Shown piece after piece: positions 29,301-37,831 of a stretch of 64,000 bases of DNA. Position numbers and translations under genes: made by a program. The stretch is from contig JASANE010000823.1 in the NCBI GenBank assembly GCA_030248225.1, forward strand, positions 1-64,000, given 5' to 3'. This DNA comes from Trileptium ribeirensis. Its lineage: Eukaryota; Nematoda; Enoplea; Enoplida; Thoracostomopsidae. Position 1 is the first letter of the stretch. Every line of letters starts with the position of its first letter. Below the pieces are notes generated by a model. The model did not search any database and was not told the origin of the DNA. It saw nothing but the letters and a program-made list of their open reading frames with translations.

Positions 29301-30140
29301 AGCAATTTAAATTCTGGCTGCAGCGAATTTACTGTTGCAATCAGAACAATTTCTCAAACCCGAACCGGTCAAACGGTCCGTGCCTAGATCGACATTTACT
29401 GGCAACCATTACCAATCTAACCATTTTTCACTAAAATTATATACAGTATATATATACAAAAATAAAACGTAATTTGTACCCGAGTCCATACCAATGTCCG
29501 ATACAGGCGGATTTTTGTGTTCGACTTCTTAACACTGTACACTCAGCTAATAGAAGTGTTAAAAATGAGAGGTAATTCAAGAGCAAATGCATTTGCGTCA
29601 ATAACATCAATAACACACAGATCGGGTTTTCGGTAAAGCATACAAATTAGCTACACGCAAAGTGCTAGCAGTCACCAAAATTACGGAAAACGCCGTCAGA
29701 AAGGCACTGAAATATGGCGGTTCTACAACAATTTCTGAATCATGCACAAAAGTTGTCAAACAAGATTTCATTTTGAGTCCGTGCTATTTAGTTTAGTAGT
29801 TAATTCTGAGCGTAGCTCAATTTGCTACGACAAGCTTATTCTAAAGATAACAACAAACTTATGCTTTAAATTATCATCATCCCGCTAATCACAATTAACA
29901 CTATGCGTTGTGGAAGATAGGCTGTTTAAAGTGCACTAAAGTACGTTAGTTATATTCTTGAATGATTCGCTTTGATATCACGTTAAGAATAAAAAGCACC
30001 TGCTTGAACTTCAAATGTATGTACCAAAAACACCGAAATACAAAGTAAAAAGCACTTACTTTTCGATATACAATTAAGTTTGGATGCTGCTTCACACCAG
30101 AGCCTGAGCCAGGCTTGCATCGCAAACGCGGTACAGCCAT
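2202..30140 (-). CDS. RGS7: R7-family regulator of G-protein signalling (RGS6/7/9/11, EGL-10 type), 5' and middle exons; 3' part outside window
   Basis: Thirteen exons (one uncertain) are read on the minus strand, joined by GT..AG introns with consistent phases, giving about 340 codons from the ATG at 30140. Order: N-terminus ending HPNLIVYRK (1-27); DEP domain (about 28-112) with [20 protein letters not shown] and [19 protein letters not shown]7H helical extension (about 113-205) with [33 protein letters not shown] and [13 protein letters not shown]; linker with [13 protein letters not shown] domain (about 270-320) with LLKTSKV and LEYDGF; then PSDPPNPW. This order and these motifs are diagnostic of R7 RGS proteins. 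Members bind Gbeta5 through GGL, attach to membranes through DEP/DHEX partners such as R7BP, and accelerate GTP hydrolysis by Galpha-i/o. The RGS domain should follow exon 13 beyond position 1. An in-frame ATG at 30149 would add three residues. The paralogue (RGS6 or RGS7) is not settled. Confidence 0.93.
3280..3780. repeat. Degenerate direct repeat, about 330-bp spacing
   Basis: The block beginning ACGTCAGAACAAATTTT and ending with a CGAGG-(A)-CACGAGGCTG motif occurs near 3306 and again near 3635. Each copy is followed by ACTAAAATGRGGTAAAAA and a GACCCCGAAC-like segment. It lies in the intron between exons 13 and 12. Confidence 0.75.
4103..4164 (-). CDS. RGS7: RGS7-like exon 12 (GGL domain)
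   Basis: A 62-base exon, phase 0 to phase 2, after ATTTTAG and before GTAAGT. It encodes [20 protein letters not shown] with a split serine. L-x-R-x-x-(L)K-x-SKV-x-(D/E)S is the G-gamma-like core that contacts Gbeta5. Confidence 0.9.
5457..5540. repeat. 28-bp tandem repeat, three copies
   Basis: GCATGGCACTTTAAGCGAGC starts at 5461 and 5489 and, with small changes, at 5517. It lies in the intron between exons 12 and 11. Confidence 0.95.
5711..6096. mobile_element. MITE, TGGGCTCTCC family, copy a
   Basis: Related sequences are at 23411-23694 and, inverted, at 47710-48070. Shared features are degenerate TGGGCTCTCC / GGAGAGCCCA ends and inner inverted motifs such as ATTTTGCCAGGGGGCATGAA. In this copy the left end is decayed (CTGTGCTCTC) and the flanks CATGT / TATGT resemble a 5-bp target duplication. 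The short frames inside come from its GC-rich arms and are not genes. Confidence 0.85.
6568..6627 (-). CDS. RGS7: RGS7-like exon 11 (linker to GGL start)
   Basis: Sixty bases in phase 0 at both ends, with a strong TTTCAG acceptor and GTAAGT donor; only this frame is open. It encodes [19 protein letters not shown]. The last residues align without gaps to the first GGL helix (DELQQQ in vertebrates), so the exon belongs in the transcript. Confidence 0.8.
7613..7664 (-). CDS. RGS7: RGS7-like exon 10 (linker)
   Basis: A 52-base exon needing phase 2 on entry and leaving in phase 0 at CAG|GTATGT. It encodes [17 protein letters not shown]. The linker is poorly conserved in the family, so support comes from splice sites, the open frame and position between exons 8 and 11. 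Confidence 0.65.
8182..8219 (-). CDS. RGS7: Candidate RGS7-like micro-exon 9 (linker)
   Basis: A 38-base open stretch between AGCTCAG and GTAGGC. It would enter in phase 0 and leave in phase 2, which is what exons 8 and 10 require. It encodes [12 protein letters not shown] plus a split glutamine, loosely like the VY-L linker segment of vertebrate RGS7. The donor lacks the usual upstream AG and the pyrimidine tract is weak. It is proposed because a phase-correcting exon must exist here. Confidence 0.4.
8941..9009 (-). CDS. RGS7: RGS7-like exon 8 (linker)
   Basis: A 69-base exon in phase 0 at both ends, after ATTTAAG and before GTATGC. It encodes [16 protein letters not shown] and ends ENHS. 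The PGCVNTT(D/E)VD motif is an R7-family hallmark directly after the DHEX domain. Confidence 0.94.
10383..10464 (-). CDS. RGS7: RGS7-like exon 7 (end of DHEX)
   Basis: An 82-base exon, phase 2 to phase 0, after CTATAG and before GTAAGT. It encodes [17 protein letters not shown] followed by [10 protein letters not shown], closely matching R7 proteins at the end of the helical extension. Confidence 0.96.
11631..11919. mobile_element. MITE with about 60-bp inverted termini and TA target site
   Basis: The two ends are inverted copies over about 60 bases with few mismatches, including GAGTATGACACTTCCCTGCA and TTAGCCCGTG. TA flanks both sides (11629-11630 and 11920-11921), the Tc1/mariner target signature. 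The centre is G/C-run rich and has no transposase. It lies in the intron between exons 7 and 6. Confidence 0.9.
12896..13037 (-). CDS. RGS7: RGS7-like exon 6 (DHEX helices)
   Basis: The longest exon, 142 bases, phase 1 to phase 2, with acceptor TGTTTCAG and donor GTAAGT. It encodes [19 protein letters not shown] and ends [14 protein letters not shown]. This stretch is the clearest family signature in the window and made the gene recognisable. Confidence 0.97.
15140..15191 (-). CDS. RGS7: RGS7-like exon 5 (DHEX start)
   Basis: A 52-base exon, phase 0 to phase 1, after a strong TTTTATTTTCAG acceptor. It encodes [17 protein letters not shown], nearly identical to the start of the R7 homology region of vertebrate members. 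The donor is GTATGC. Confidence 0.96.
15936..16042 (-). CDS. RGS7: RGS7-like exon 4 (DEP domain, C-terminal half)
   Basis: A 107-base exon from phase 1 to phase 0 with acceptor TTTTAG and donor GTATGT. It encodes [18 protein letters not shown] then [17 protein letters not shown]. The HGYxFPI and YRFQ motifs are typical of the R7 DEP domain end. Confidence 0.95.
16397..16446. repeat. Inverted repeat (hairpin), 21-bp arms
   Basis: The left arm GGCCCCTTTAAAATGTATTTT starts at 16397 and pairs with an arm ending GGAGCC at 16446, with three mismatches and an 8-base loop. It may be a decayed transposon terminus. Confidence 0.7.
16874..17150 (+). mobile_element. tRNA-derived SINE (intron 3 of the RGS gene)
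   Basis: An A box (TGGCTCAATCGG, about 16881) and a B box (GAGTTCGAACC, about 16924) are correctly spaced in a tRNA-like head of about 70 bases. A non-tRNA body with GGGGTCGGTAAATTGAGTACC-like sequence and a T-rich end follow. No clear target duplication was found, so the 3' limit is approximate. Confidence 0.7.
18124..18174 (-). CDS. RGS7: RGS7-like exon 3 (DEP domain, GADLITWIQ)
   Basis: A 51-base exon, phase 1 to phase 1, with acceptor TTTTAG and donor GTGTGA. The split glycine joins exon 2 to [16 protein letters not shown], matching the conserved G-(S/A)-D-(I/L)-V-x-W motif of DEP domains. Confidence 0.9.
19303..19645. repeat. 91-bp tandem duplication with an older third copy
   Basis: Blocks 19464-19554 and 19555-19645 appear identical, starting CACTGGCCCTGAGCACGTCG. 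A diverged relative (AACAAC..ACGAAGTATT..ACCAAACCATCGTAT) precedes at about 19303-19370. It lies in intron 2 of the RGS gene. Confidence 0.92.
20726..21820. mobile_element. Non-autonomous hAT-type element, copy 1
   Basis: This is about 1.1 kb, related over its length to 26633-27815 and 40034-41200. The ends are decayed (CATGGAGTAAC and GGTTATTGCCTA). The flanks CCTTAGAA (20718-20725) and CCTTTGAA (21821-21828) form an 8-bp target duplication with one mismatch. No transposase frame was seen. Confidence 0.88.
23411..23694. mobile_element. MITE, TGGGCTCTCC family, copy b
   Basis: Inverted ends TGGGCTCTCC and GGAGAGCCCA are intact. It contains the GTCAGGGGGCATGAA and GCCAGGGGGCATGAACCGGG motifs of the family and is shorter in the middle than copies a and c. 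The 5-bp target duplication seen at copy c is not clear here. Confidence 0.88.
23815..25700. repeat. Satellite-like tandem array, alternating 351/312-bp units
   Basis: The anchor ATAGACACAAAAATACCACA, or close variants, occurs near 23911, 24262, 24574, 24925 and 25238. Spacing alternates 351, 312, 351 and 313 bases. Each unit also has GTCAATGGAGCATGG-like, GGAAGCAATTTTT-like and TTTTATCTATTGGGA-like blocks. Weaker copies of these continue to about 25650. It lies in intron 2. Confidence 0.9.
25883..26135. mobile_element. PIF/Harbinger-like MITE
   Basis: Inverted ends GAGTGTGTTCACATTGC and GCAATGTGAACACGCCC are flanked by TTA (25880-25882 and 26136-26138). A TTA/TWA 3-bp target duplication with such ends is typical of PIF/Harbinger. 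There is no transposase. It ends about 165 bp from exon 2. Confidence 0.85.
26302..26398 (-). CDS. RGS7: RGS7-like exon 2 (DEP domain, first helices)
   Basis: Ninety-seven bases, entering in phase 0 after CTAG and leaving in phase 1 at GTAAAG. It reads as an amphipathic helix ([11 protein letters not shown]) followed by [17 protein letters not shown], the opening of the R7 DEP domain. A MITE ends only about 165 bp downstream in the intron. Confidence 0.93.
26633..27815. mobile_element. Non-autonomous hAT-type element, copy 2 (best preserved)
   Basis: Ends CAGGGAGTAACCGG and CCGGTTATTCCCTG are inverted copies. CAGGG termini with an 8-bp target duplication (ATACATAG at 26625-26632, ATACGTAG at 27816-27823) indicate the hAT superfamily. 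Both subterminal regions hold clusters of GGTTCCGG/CCGGAACC, a likely transposase-binding array. The interior has only short broken frames. It lies in intron 1. Confidence 0.93.
28553..28945. repeat. Possible decayed inverted-repeat element with GGACCC motifs
   Basis: GGGTCCAC and TCTGGACCC lie at the left, CTGGACCCCC and CCTGGACCCGTGGTCCG at the right. They are roughly inverted with a small gap. No target duplication was recognised. It lies in intron 1. Confidence 0.35.
30060..30140 (-). CDS. RGS7: RGS7-like exon 1 (start codon, N-terminus)
   Basis: Twenty-seven codons from ATG to a perfect GTAAGT donor in phase 0. The end, HPNLIVYRK, matches the segment just before the DEP domain of R7 proteins. 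The ATG at 30140 has A at -3 and G at +4; an upstream in-frame ATG at 30149 also exists. No promoter or initiator was recognised upstream. Confidence 0.85.
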
Positions 30141-30149
30141 AATTATCAT

Positions 30150-32250
30150 CTCAGCAGCGTTTCAAAGCCAACACTAGTACGGATTACAAACACCGCCCCG
30201 AAAAATGATCCTAATTTCCCAATAAAATAAAAGATCATATTAAATATTAGCGCTTGAATATAAAAATTATAATTTACAGGATACATAAATATATCATAAC
30301 TAAAGCTAATACGTATATAATGTATCTAATAATTATTTACCGTAAATAAGTAGCAAAGTAAAACAATATTTTAACCTCTGGATCAGATATAAAATAATTA
30401 AAATTTTAGACCATCAAAAGTTGTTTTGTTAGTAAAATAATTTTTCTATAAAGTATATATATACAAAATAAAAACTGATGTAAAATCACGATGAGCACAA
30501 TTATGTATGACACGTTCAATAAAGAATAGCATCCTTTAGGCTATTAGAAGTATATATATATCATTTATGTGTATATATTAAATGTATTTACTATCACATA
30601 AGGAGTTCAGCGTTACTCTTCATCCACCGTACAGTAGTAAAGCGAAATAACTAGGTTTTCTACTTCAACACTGATCTAATTATTGCCCTTGAAAAGCAAC
30701 TAAACTGTTCAAAACTGAACCAACTAGAAATGCTGAACGTTGTAATTCTTCATTGTTCAGACACGCGTTCGTAGAATTACCTAACATGACAGCTACGTAT
30801 CTAGTTTTTTTATTAATGGAGATTGCTCAAAATTTGCGCATTTTAAGAAGGAAATTGTGTACGCATAATAGGTATTAATCGGGCAATTCTATGGAGATCA
30901 TTATATTTTATGGGCCATTGTTTGTAGTTGTAAGCATGTTTTGCTCGAGAGTGGGGTACAGTTTACATGTTTTTTGTCATAGCTGCTCGTTTCGTTTGCT
31001 TTGCGGAGCATTCAATACTTCATTTTGCAACACCATTGGTTTATTACAAAATATAAAACAGACTATCTTTCTGTATGCTGGCCGTGAATAATGGGACACC
31101 AAATAACAGTTGTCAGAAAGTGGACAAAACGAAAGGATGGAGTTGTGAACCCCACACCCAACAGAAACGTTGGTTTTATAATAGTATTTTATCACCGTTT
31201 TGAAGATCCGTTTTTACTAAAATAACATATCCATCAAAGAACTTTCCCTCGGAAAATCAAATTGTGGTTTGACAACAATTTTAATGCCATGGCTTGTATT
31301 CCCACAAAATAGGACAAATCGGCCAAGTACACAGTGCTGCAAATAGATAAAAACACAACATAAATGAAGATGAAACGCATTCTACTTGGTTTCCAATCCT
31401 TCAGGTTATCTCTAAAGACAATATCGAATCTCAGGCCTAGCAATTGGCAATAACAGGGTCCTTGAATGTTTAATTTCAGCAAAACATGAGTAGCTAGTTT
31501 ACCACCTCCCCCAGCAAGCAGATAAAAAATCAGATAACTTGTAGATGTGTACCAGAATTTTGTCGCATTGTCTTATCTCATGACAAAATTTCATTGGTGT
31601 TATGATTTCTGACATAGCAGTATGCCTTATAGATTAAAAGTAATTCACTGCTACTGGTGATTCCATATTTTGTTCAGCGATTCGCGCCAAAAGCAAACTA
31701 ATATCGATAACAATGGTTCGTGTCTGGAATGTTCGATTTGTGATCTCTCTCAAAATTTGTGGTACAGTAGTTCTAGCGTCGATTTACAAAGTACTTACAC
31801 AGAGAGATTAGCAGATGTTTTATGTTAGTGTCTTGCTCACACTGAGCAAGCAATGATTTAAAATAACACAATAACTTTACAGCAGATCTTCAAAACATCA
31901 ATTAAACAGCAACGGGAGTCCATAAATAAGCTATATACTATCGTGGAATCACTTGCGAAAAGTTTAGAAAATTGGTAATCTAAAGCTATTAGTGATAACC
32001 ATGTACTTTCAGTTCCACTTAATCAAGTGTATACAATGAATATTTGTGATGCTGTGGCACGTCCGTTAGTGAAATGCGAGATACCAAGCGTCGTGGAAGT
32101 AACACAAAGGTGCACAATCTTCCAGCGTTCGTACACAATGAGTACACTCTGGAGAAAGTTACGACCTATGACCTTAATTTGTTGAAAAATTGTAGTTATC
32201 GATAGGCTGTAACGTCAATCACTGGTGACCTAATATATCTCTACTGGGTA
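30150..32250. other. Region upstream of the RGS gene; nothing recognised
   Basis: AT-rich sequence with short frames and no domain. The RGS promoter should lie here or further right, but no reliable core promoter element was identified. Confidence 0.5.
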
Positions 32251-32549
32251 AATTGCGAAATTTTCGCCCAGTTAAGATCATCTTTAATTCGGATGAACAT
32301 GTTCAGTCCATGTTACTCCCTGCAAAAAAATTTAAGGAACGTAACAGATTATCCTTTCTCCAAATTCTCCAAAGGTTCCACTATTACCGTATCGCCTTCT
32401 TTTGCTGTTTCGGTATTTTTTCTTCGATAAACTTTGTCGACCATGGTGTAATTACTTGTTTGTATGAGCGTTTGCATATTTCGATTTGGTTGTCTTTTAT
32501 TCTCTTAATCGATCTCATTTCGTTGACTCGTCAACTGTGGGGTGTCGGT

Positions 32550-33275
32550 TGGTCATTCATTATGAATCTTAATTATTGATAGTCCATGACTAACGCGAAA
32601 GCTGAGAAGAAATTATTTCCATATACCGCAATCTTTGGAAAATTTTTGATTGCGATGAATCGGATTTTCCGTATTTACTTTTCCAGGTACATTTATACGA
32701 AAAAATAACCCACTGCTCTTTCCGCTAGTTCTCCATTGAATCCCACAGCTCATAACGCTATTTCTCTTAGTGGCAAATGTTTAAAGTATTTTTCATATTG
32801 TTCCTCGCTGATAATTGTAATTTGCGATCCCGTATCTACTAATCCTCGTAACCGTTTGTTCCTTTCTGGATATGTATCGATATAGTATCTTGACATTACT
32901 GCTGGGTCGCTACAGGGTTCATATTCTTTTGAATCATTGACTTGGTGCACTTCTACGAATGTTCCTTTCTTTTCGTCTGCTGATATATCCTAGATTTTCT
33001 CCAATTGTTTTTGGAGACCTTCTTGTCTTCTACCACGCTCGACTTTGATGGTTGATTGCTCATTCTTTCATTTGATTGGTTTGGTCGATTCGGTAGTACT
33101 CTGTATCGATTCTGATTTTGTTGCTGATTTGCTATCTGACTTCCTCATATATTTTGTATCATACTTCTTGAGAAACATTGCTCTGTTTGTGACCCAGCTT
33201 CCCAGAATCCAGTAACACGTGTGCGCCTTGCTGTCTGTAGTAATTCGCTGAAGACCTTGCATTCTGGACAAAGGA
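32550..33275 (-). pseudogene. Gypsy-like LTR element: zinc knuckle and retropepsin remnant
   Basis: Minus-strand sequence shows a decayed zinc-knuckle region (about 33180-33230, with frame shifts), then LVDTGSQITIIS with the catalytic aspartate at 32834-32836, and further on a GNNFF-like motif near 32600. D-T-G with a later G-x-(D/N)-F is the retropepsin signature. Several stops and shifts separate the pieces. This is the downstream part of the gag-pol remnant whose upstream parts are at 34976-35594 and 37832-38460. No reverse transcriptase of this element remains. Confidence 0.8.
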
Positions 33276-34403
33276 TAAGTCGCTTGGTGAAGCGGAATAG
33301 AAACTTCAGGCAGCGATGGACTGTATCGTTCAGTGGGCACTGGACGACAAAATGGAGATCCGTATAGAAAAAACGGAACAGACACTGTTTACAGTTGACA
33401 ACCAGGTCAGGAACACCGCACTGGATATCCAGCTGAATGGTAGACCATTGAAATTCAACCGTCCCGAAGTTCTTGGAAGTAACGTTCGACCAGTCGTTAG
33501 GCTTCAACAACCATATTGGCGAGATCTGCAAGAAAATGAAGCAACGGAGCAACGCGCTGAGAGCACTCACAGGAAAGTCCTGGGGAAACAATCGTGATAA
33601 TTTACGTATACTCTACTTGACGTTAGTAAGATCCGTCGCGGAAAACGGCTGTACAGATTACGGGCCGTGCGCAGCGAACACGAACATTGAGAATATAGAA
33701 AAATTCCAAAACGAAGCTGCCAGAATCATAACAGGGGCTACTCGCAACACCCAGATCGAGAGCCTATTGGTGGAAGCAAATCTACCGCCAATGAAGCTGA
33801 GATTAGAACAACTGGTAGCACCCGCATACGAACAGTCGATCACGTTACCCACCTCTAACCCGAGAAAGTCAACGGTCCTCGCGAATGTACCGAACAGATT
33901 GAAACGAGTGCAGTGGAGAGAATTTGCAAATAAAACGTCGGAGAACACTGGCCTACATTATTACCAAAAAATATTTTTAAACTTTCCAACATGCCCCATA
34001 AAACACTATTTAAAATATCAATTTTCATGACGCACTAATCTACAAGATTACAAATTCACAAACGGCAGAAGTCTGCAGGATAGCAGCACTTAAGACCCTA
34101 AAATTGCTGCAGACACCGGATTTGCAATACTGGACTGACGAATCTGCATCGGCTGGAGTATCCTTTGGTGGTGCTGTTGTCCTTGAACTCAGCCCAGAAT
34201 AGTCGGTTGTGAAGAAGAAGGCATCAGGAAGAACATCCACCAGCTACAGAGCAGAGCTATTTGCCATCAATGAAGCCATGGCGTCCTTGGCAGCACAGTC
34301 GTATACTTGGAACGAAAACTCAAAGAAGATCTGCCTGCTCTTTACAGATTCCAAGTCTGCAATACAGCAGCTGGCCATCGGTCCCTGGAAGCAAACAGAA
34401 TAA
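33268..34403 (+). pseudogene. Non-LTR retrotransposon fragment (RT thumb plus RNase H), I/Jockey-like
   Basis: The plus strand encodes the downstream part of a reverse transcriptase: KSLGEAE and WALDDKMEIRIEKTEQ, then GVTFDQSLGFNNHI-like sequence with RILYLTLVRSVAENG (frame change near 33480). After about 34130 an RNase H domain follows with TDESA, YRAELFAINEAM and FTDSKSA, carrying the expected D, E, D residues. The 5' part with the YADD palm is absent, and the end is cut by a hAT fragment at about 34404. It interrupts the Gypsy-like element. Confidence 0.85.
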
Positions 34404-34975
34404 ATACAGTTCAATAAATACAGTTCATTGCCAAGAAAGCAGTTTCTAGCTGCGTTGCAGATAACGTTAGTTTACTTCAATTTAGACTGATTTACTAAGT
34501 TTACAAGCGCACTGGTGGGTGCTTGAGGCAATTTATGTTAGCCAAGCATACCCTAAGTACTTCTGCGTAAGCCATACTCTGTTACCGAGTTGGACCGGTT
34601 TAATTCAAACGTATCTCACAGACTTCTGGATGTGTAAAATAGCTGCTACAAGCATCGACCTGGCTTTGATTTAACAAACTCCTGCAGGTTATTATGAAAA
34701 ATTCCTGCTCAAATTATGTGCCTTACTTATATATTACCATACGTTTCACACGGCAAATTGGTTAGTTAATCTTTTCTTTTGCTTGGTTGTATTGGAGCTT
34801 GATCATTGTATAATATATATTACATATGTTTGGATTACAGGATGAAGCAAAAACGTGGAAAATTTCAAACAAAATTTTTAAACCGGAATTCCAGTTCCGG
34901 TATGGTTTTTGCCCTTTGCCGGAACCGCAACCGGAACACGATTTTCGCCGGAACCGGAATTCCGGTTACTCCCGG
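34404..34975 (+). mobile_element. Truncated hAT-type element, copy 3 (opposite orientation)
   Basis: The reverse complement matches the first half of copies 2 and 4, ending in CCGGAATTCCGGTTACTCCC with the CCGGAA cluster. The other half is missing from about 34404, where the non-LTR fragment begins, so a deletion or rearrangement followed insertion. Confidence 0.88.
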
Positions 34976-35594
34976 CTGTTTGGTCTTGTTTGGGTTCAAA
35001 TTTGATTCGATCGATTTGATTGGATCTCTCGATATTTTGTTCGTTCCTAATTCGTAACTTGTAGTCCCTCGGTCATTTGTTGGTCCAGATTCTCCACTTG
35101 TTCGGCTTTCTCCGATAATGTCATGAAGGTTTCTTCTTTTGTTGAGCATAAACGATTTCTAATTTCGTTATTTACTCCCGTTATTAGAGCCGACTTGAGG
35201 ACCTCTTCGACAATTAACTCGGGTACGCCTTTCGTGGTCAGGTTTCGTGCTGTGTATACTCGTAGCTCATCCAAAAAATCTTTAACTGTTCTTGTTTGTC
35301 GCAAGCTTTGCAATTTATTCATGTAGTTCGTCAATGTCCTCGTACCTCAAAATGTTCTTTAAACTTTTTAATCATCTCGTTATAGTTTTATAATTCTTTG
35401 ACTTGATTGTACATATTCGCCATTTGGGTTGCACCGCTATTTATTGTCATTTGCGGTATTTGCTCTTGGTTCCTTGTATTCAACGATTGACTTATGCAGA
35501 TTCGTTCTTTGTCTAATTTGTATTGGGTGGCACTCGGCTCATATCGCACTGTTTTGCGTCAATTCGTTCTTTATTCATACCCGACTGATCATAG
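34976..35594 (-). pseudogene. Gypsy-like LTR element: gag, middle part
   Basis: A 95-codon open frame (35047-35334) reads NYMNKLQSLRQTRTVKDFLDE and continues with a helical, charged sequence; short stop-broken flanks extend it to NYNEMIKKF near 35390. This resembles the capsid region of Ty3/Gypsy-type gag. It continues in both directions into 37832-38460 and 32550-33275 once the two insertions are removed. Confidence 0.7.
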
Positions 35595-37831
35595 ATAGAT
35601 ATTAACAAGATTGAGTTAAGTGCAAAAAGCACTGTGTTAGGCAAAATTTTTGCCAATTACACAACCCGTTGGTCAATAAGGAGAACCTATTGGACCTGTG
35701 ACGTCTGCCCGTAAGCAGTAGATACCTAACCATCTTAAATAAACTGTCGTTGTTAACTGTAGCCATCGTCGTAGTATCTATACCCTACACACTACGCCGA
35801 ACATTCAACCAGTTACTACATTCACACAGGTAGTGGACGACTGTTTTTGGTGTATCACAGTGATAGCATTTATTTGATCCCAATTTTAGCTTAAAGAGAT
35901 AGTCATTCAAAATTGAGTGACCCGTAATCACCTGCATGATAGCCTAAGTCTTCTCTTGTAAAATCTAAGTAGACATTTTGTCCACTTAGATGAATACCTA
36001 ATAATCAGGAAGTATGACTTTAGTTTGTTTACATGACTTCGTCCTGATCCATTTCGTTACCATTTCCGCCCTAGCATTATCCGCAAACATTGCGCGGAAG
36101 TAGCAGAGGAACTCCATTACTGGTTCTGGGTCGATTGGTGTGAAGGCAGATCCCTGCCTGGCCAGTTCATCTGCAGCCTCGTTTTCATGTATGTCGGAGT
36201 GCCATGGAACCCAAGCTAAGTTTTCTCAGTCTCTGTCTGCATTCCTTTATTAAAGTAGATTTGACAACAAGGTTGTTCAATGTCATATGAGCGGCCTTAC
36301 TGTCTGAGAATATCCATACAATTTTTGCATATGTTCCCTTTGATAGTAGTTGGCATACAGCCATTATTATGGCATATACCTCTGCTTGAAATACTGTACA
36401 GTGCATTCAAAGAGGTGCACTAAGTTTTTCCCCATCTACAACTGCACCTGCTTCGGCACCAATTGTAAGCCCTACATCAGTCACTCTTGAGCCGTATGTA
36501 TAGCATAGTATGCTTTTAGCAGGGACTTCAGTTCTAAACCAATCTTTCCACTTAGCCCTTTCTGGATAGTGCACATTCCAAATGGGTGCATCAACTACTT
36601 CCACACCAATAACATCACTCGGCTGTGAGGCCATTGAGTGAGGAACACAGTCCTGAATAGTCATGTGTGACGAACGCCTTCTAGATCTACACCATAGACC
36701 AGCAGGGCGTAGTCTAAAGTAATCCTTCATTGCCGTGTTTTTTAGTTCTATATCTAATGAATGTAGACCTAGAGCTACTTCCATACCTATGGTGGGCGTT
36801 GACTTCATTGCACCTGTTACCATTAATCACGCTAGACGTTGAAGTCTGTTCAATTTAGTTGCCATGCAACTCATAATAGCTCTATGCCACAAGATTAGGT
36901 ATCCGTATTCCAACATAGGTAACGCTATGATTCTGTATACCCATAACGCAGCTTTAGGTCCAAGACGTCAGTTTCTGCCAATAGCCGAATTGCAGGCCAT
37001 GAGTGCCTTCGTCGTTTTGTTAATGGCATAGTAATGTGCTTATTCCAATATAGCTTCGAATCCATCATAATTCCAAGGTGTTTACTTCATATCGGCCAGG
37101 AATCGCAGCATTGAAAATAACGAAACTATACAATACTGGTGGTCTGTGACTTCTGCTGAAAATTATAGTTTTACACTTCGCTCCATTAACGGCCAGACCG
37201 TTTGGTTTGCACCATTTTTCTATTTTCACAAACGCATGGTTTATAGCATTATCCGCAGGTTCAAGTTTGTTTGCGAACTCAAGCTTAGAGGAAACTGCTC
37301 TCTCAGTTAAAGGAGCCTCAAGCCACTTTTTCACTTCACATTAGGGTCCAGAGCAAATCTATTAAATGATCTTTGAATGCCCTTAAATTAATGTTACCAA
37401 AAGCACCGCCTATATCCAAGGATGTAGCTATAACGACCTTCCCGCAGTCCCATAGAGATTCAATTTTTGTAACCAATGCATGCAGTGCAGTAACCGTACT
37501 TTTTCCCTGTTGATAGGCGGGTTGTCTATAGTCTAATCCCTTACCACAGAGAACATAATTCCGTAAATACTTATCAACAAGCGTTTCTAGTCCCTTGAGT
37601 AGGAAGGAACACAAAGAGATTGGTCTAAAACATTTCGCTTCCGTGTAACCTTCCTAGATGAATGTCACCCTAGATCTTCTCCATCCCGTAGGTATAAAAC
37701 CACTGCTAGACTTGCTTCATAAACACTATATATATGTTTGCATAAGTGTGGAAGACCTAGCTGATGTAGCTTCGGATAAATACCGTCCGGTCCAGGAGCC
37801 TTGTAGGGCTTGAAGGATCTTAATGCCCGTT
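35595..37831 (-). mobile_element. 5'-truncated non-LTR retrotransposon (RT and RNase H), dead
   Basis: Minus-strand reading gives FKPYKAPGPDGIYP (about 37775-37815), YRQPAYQQGKSTVTAL and SLDIGGAFGNI (RT), W-C-x-x-NGLAVNGAKCK (37065-37334), DSKLYWNKHI (about 37035-37065), then RNase H with YTYGSR (first aspartate lost), FQAEVYA and FSDSKAA, and a cysteine/histidine C-terminal tail near 35850. The second RT aspartate motif (YADD) is missing and stops are frequent. A perfect 10-bp duplication, CTGATCATAG, flanks it at 35585-35594 and 37832-37841. A start inside RT plus this duplication shows a target-primed insertion with 5' truncation. Confidence 0.93.

Noticed and set aside
33145..33591. 148-codon minus-strand frame
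   Set aside because: It spans the junction of two retroelement remnants on opposite strands; only its left end belongs to the decayed zinc-knuckle region.
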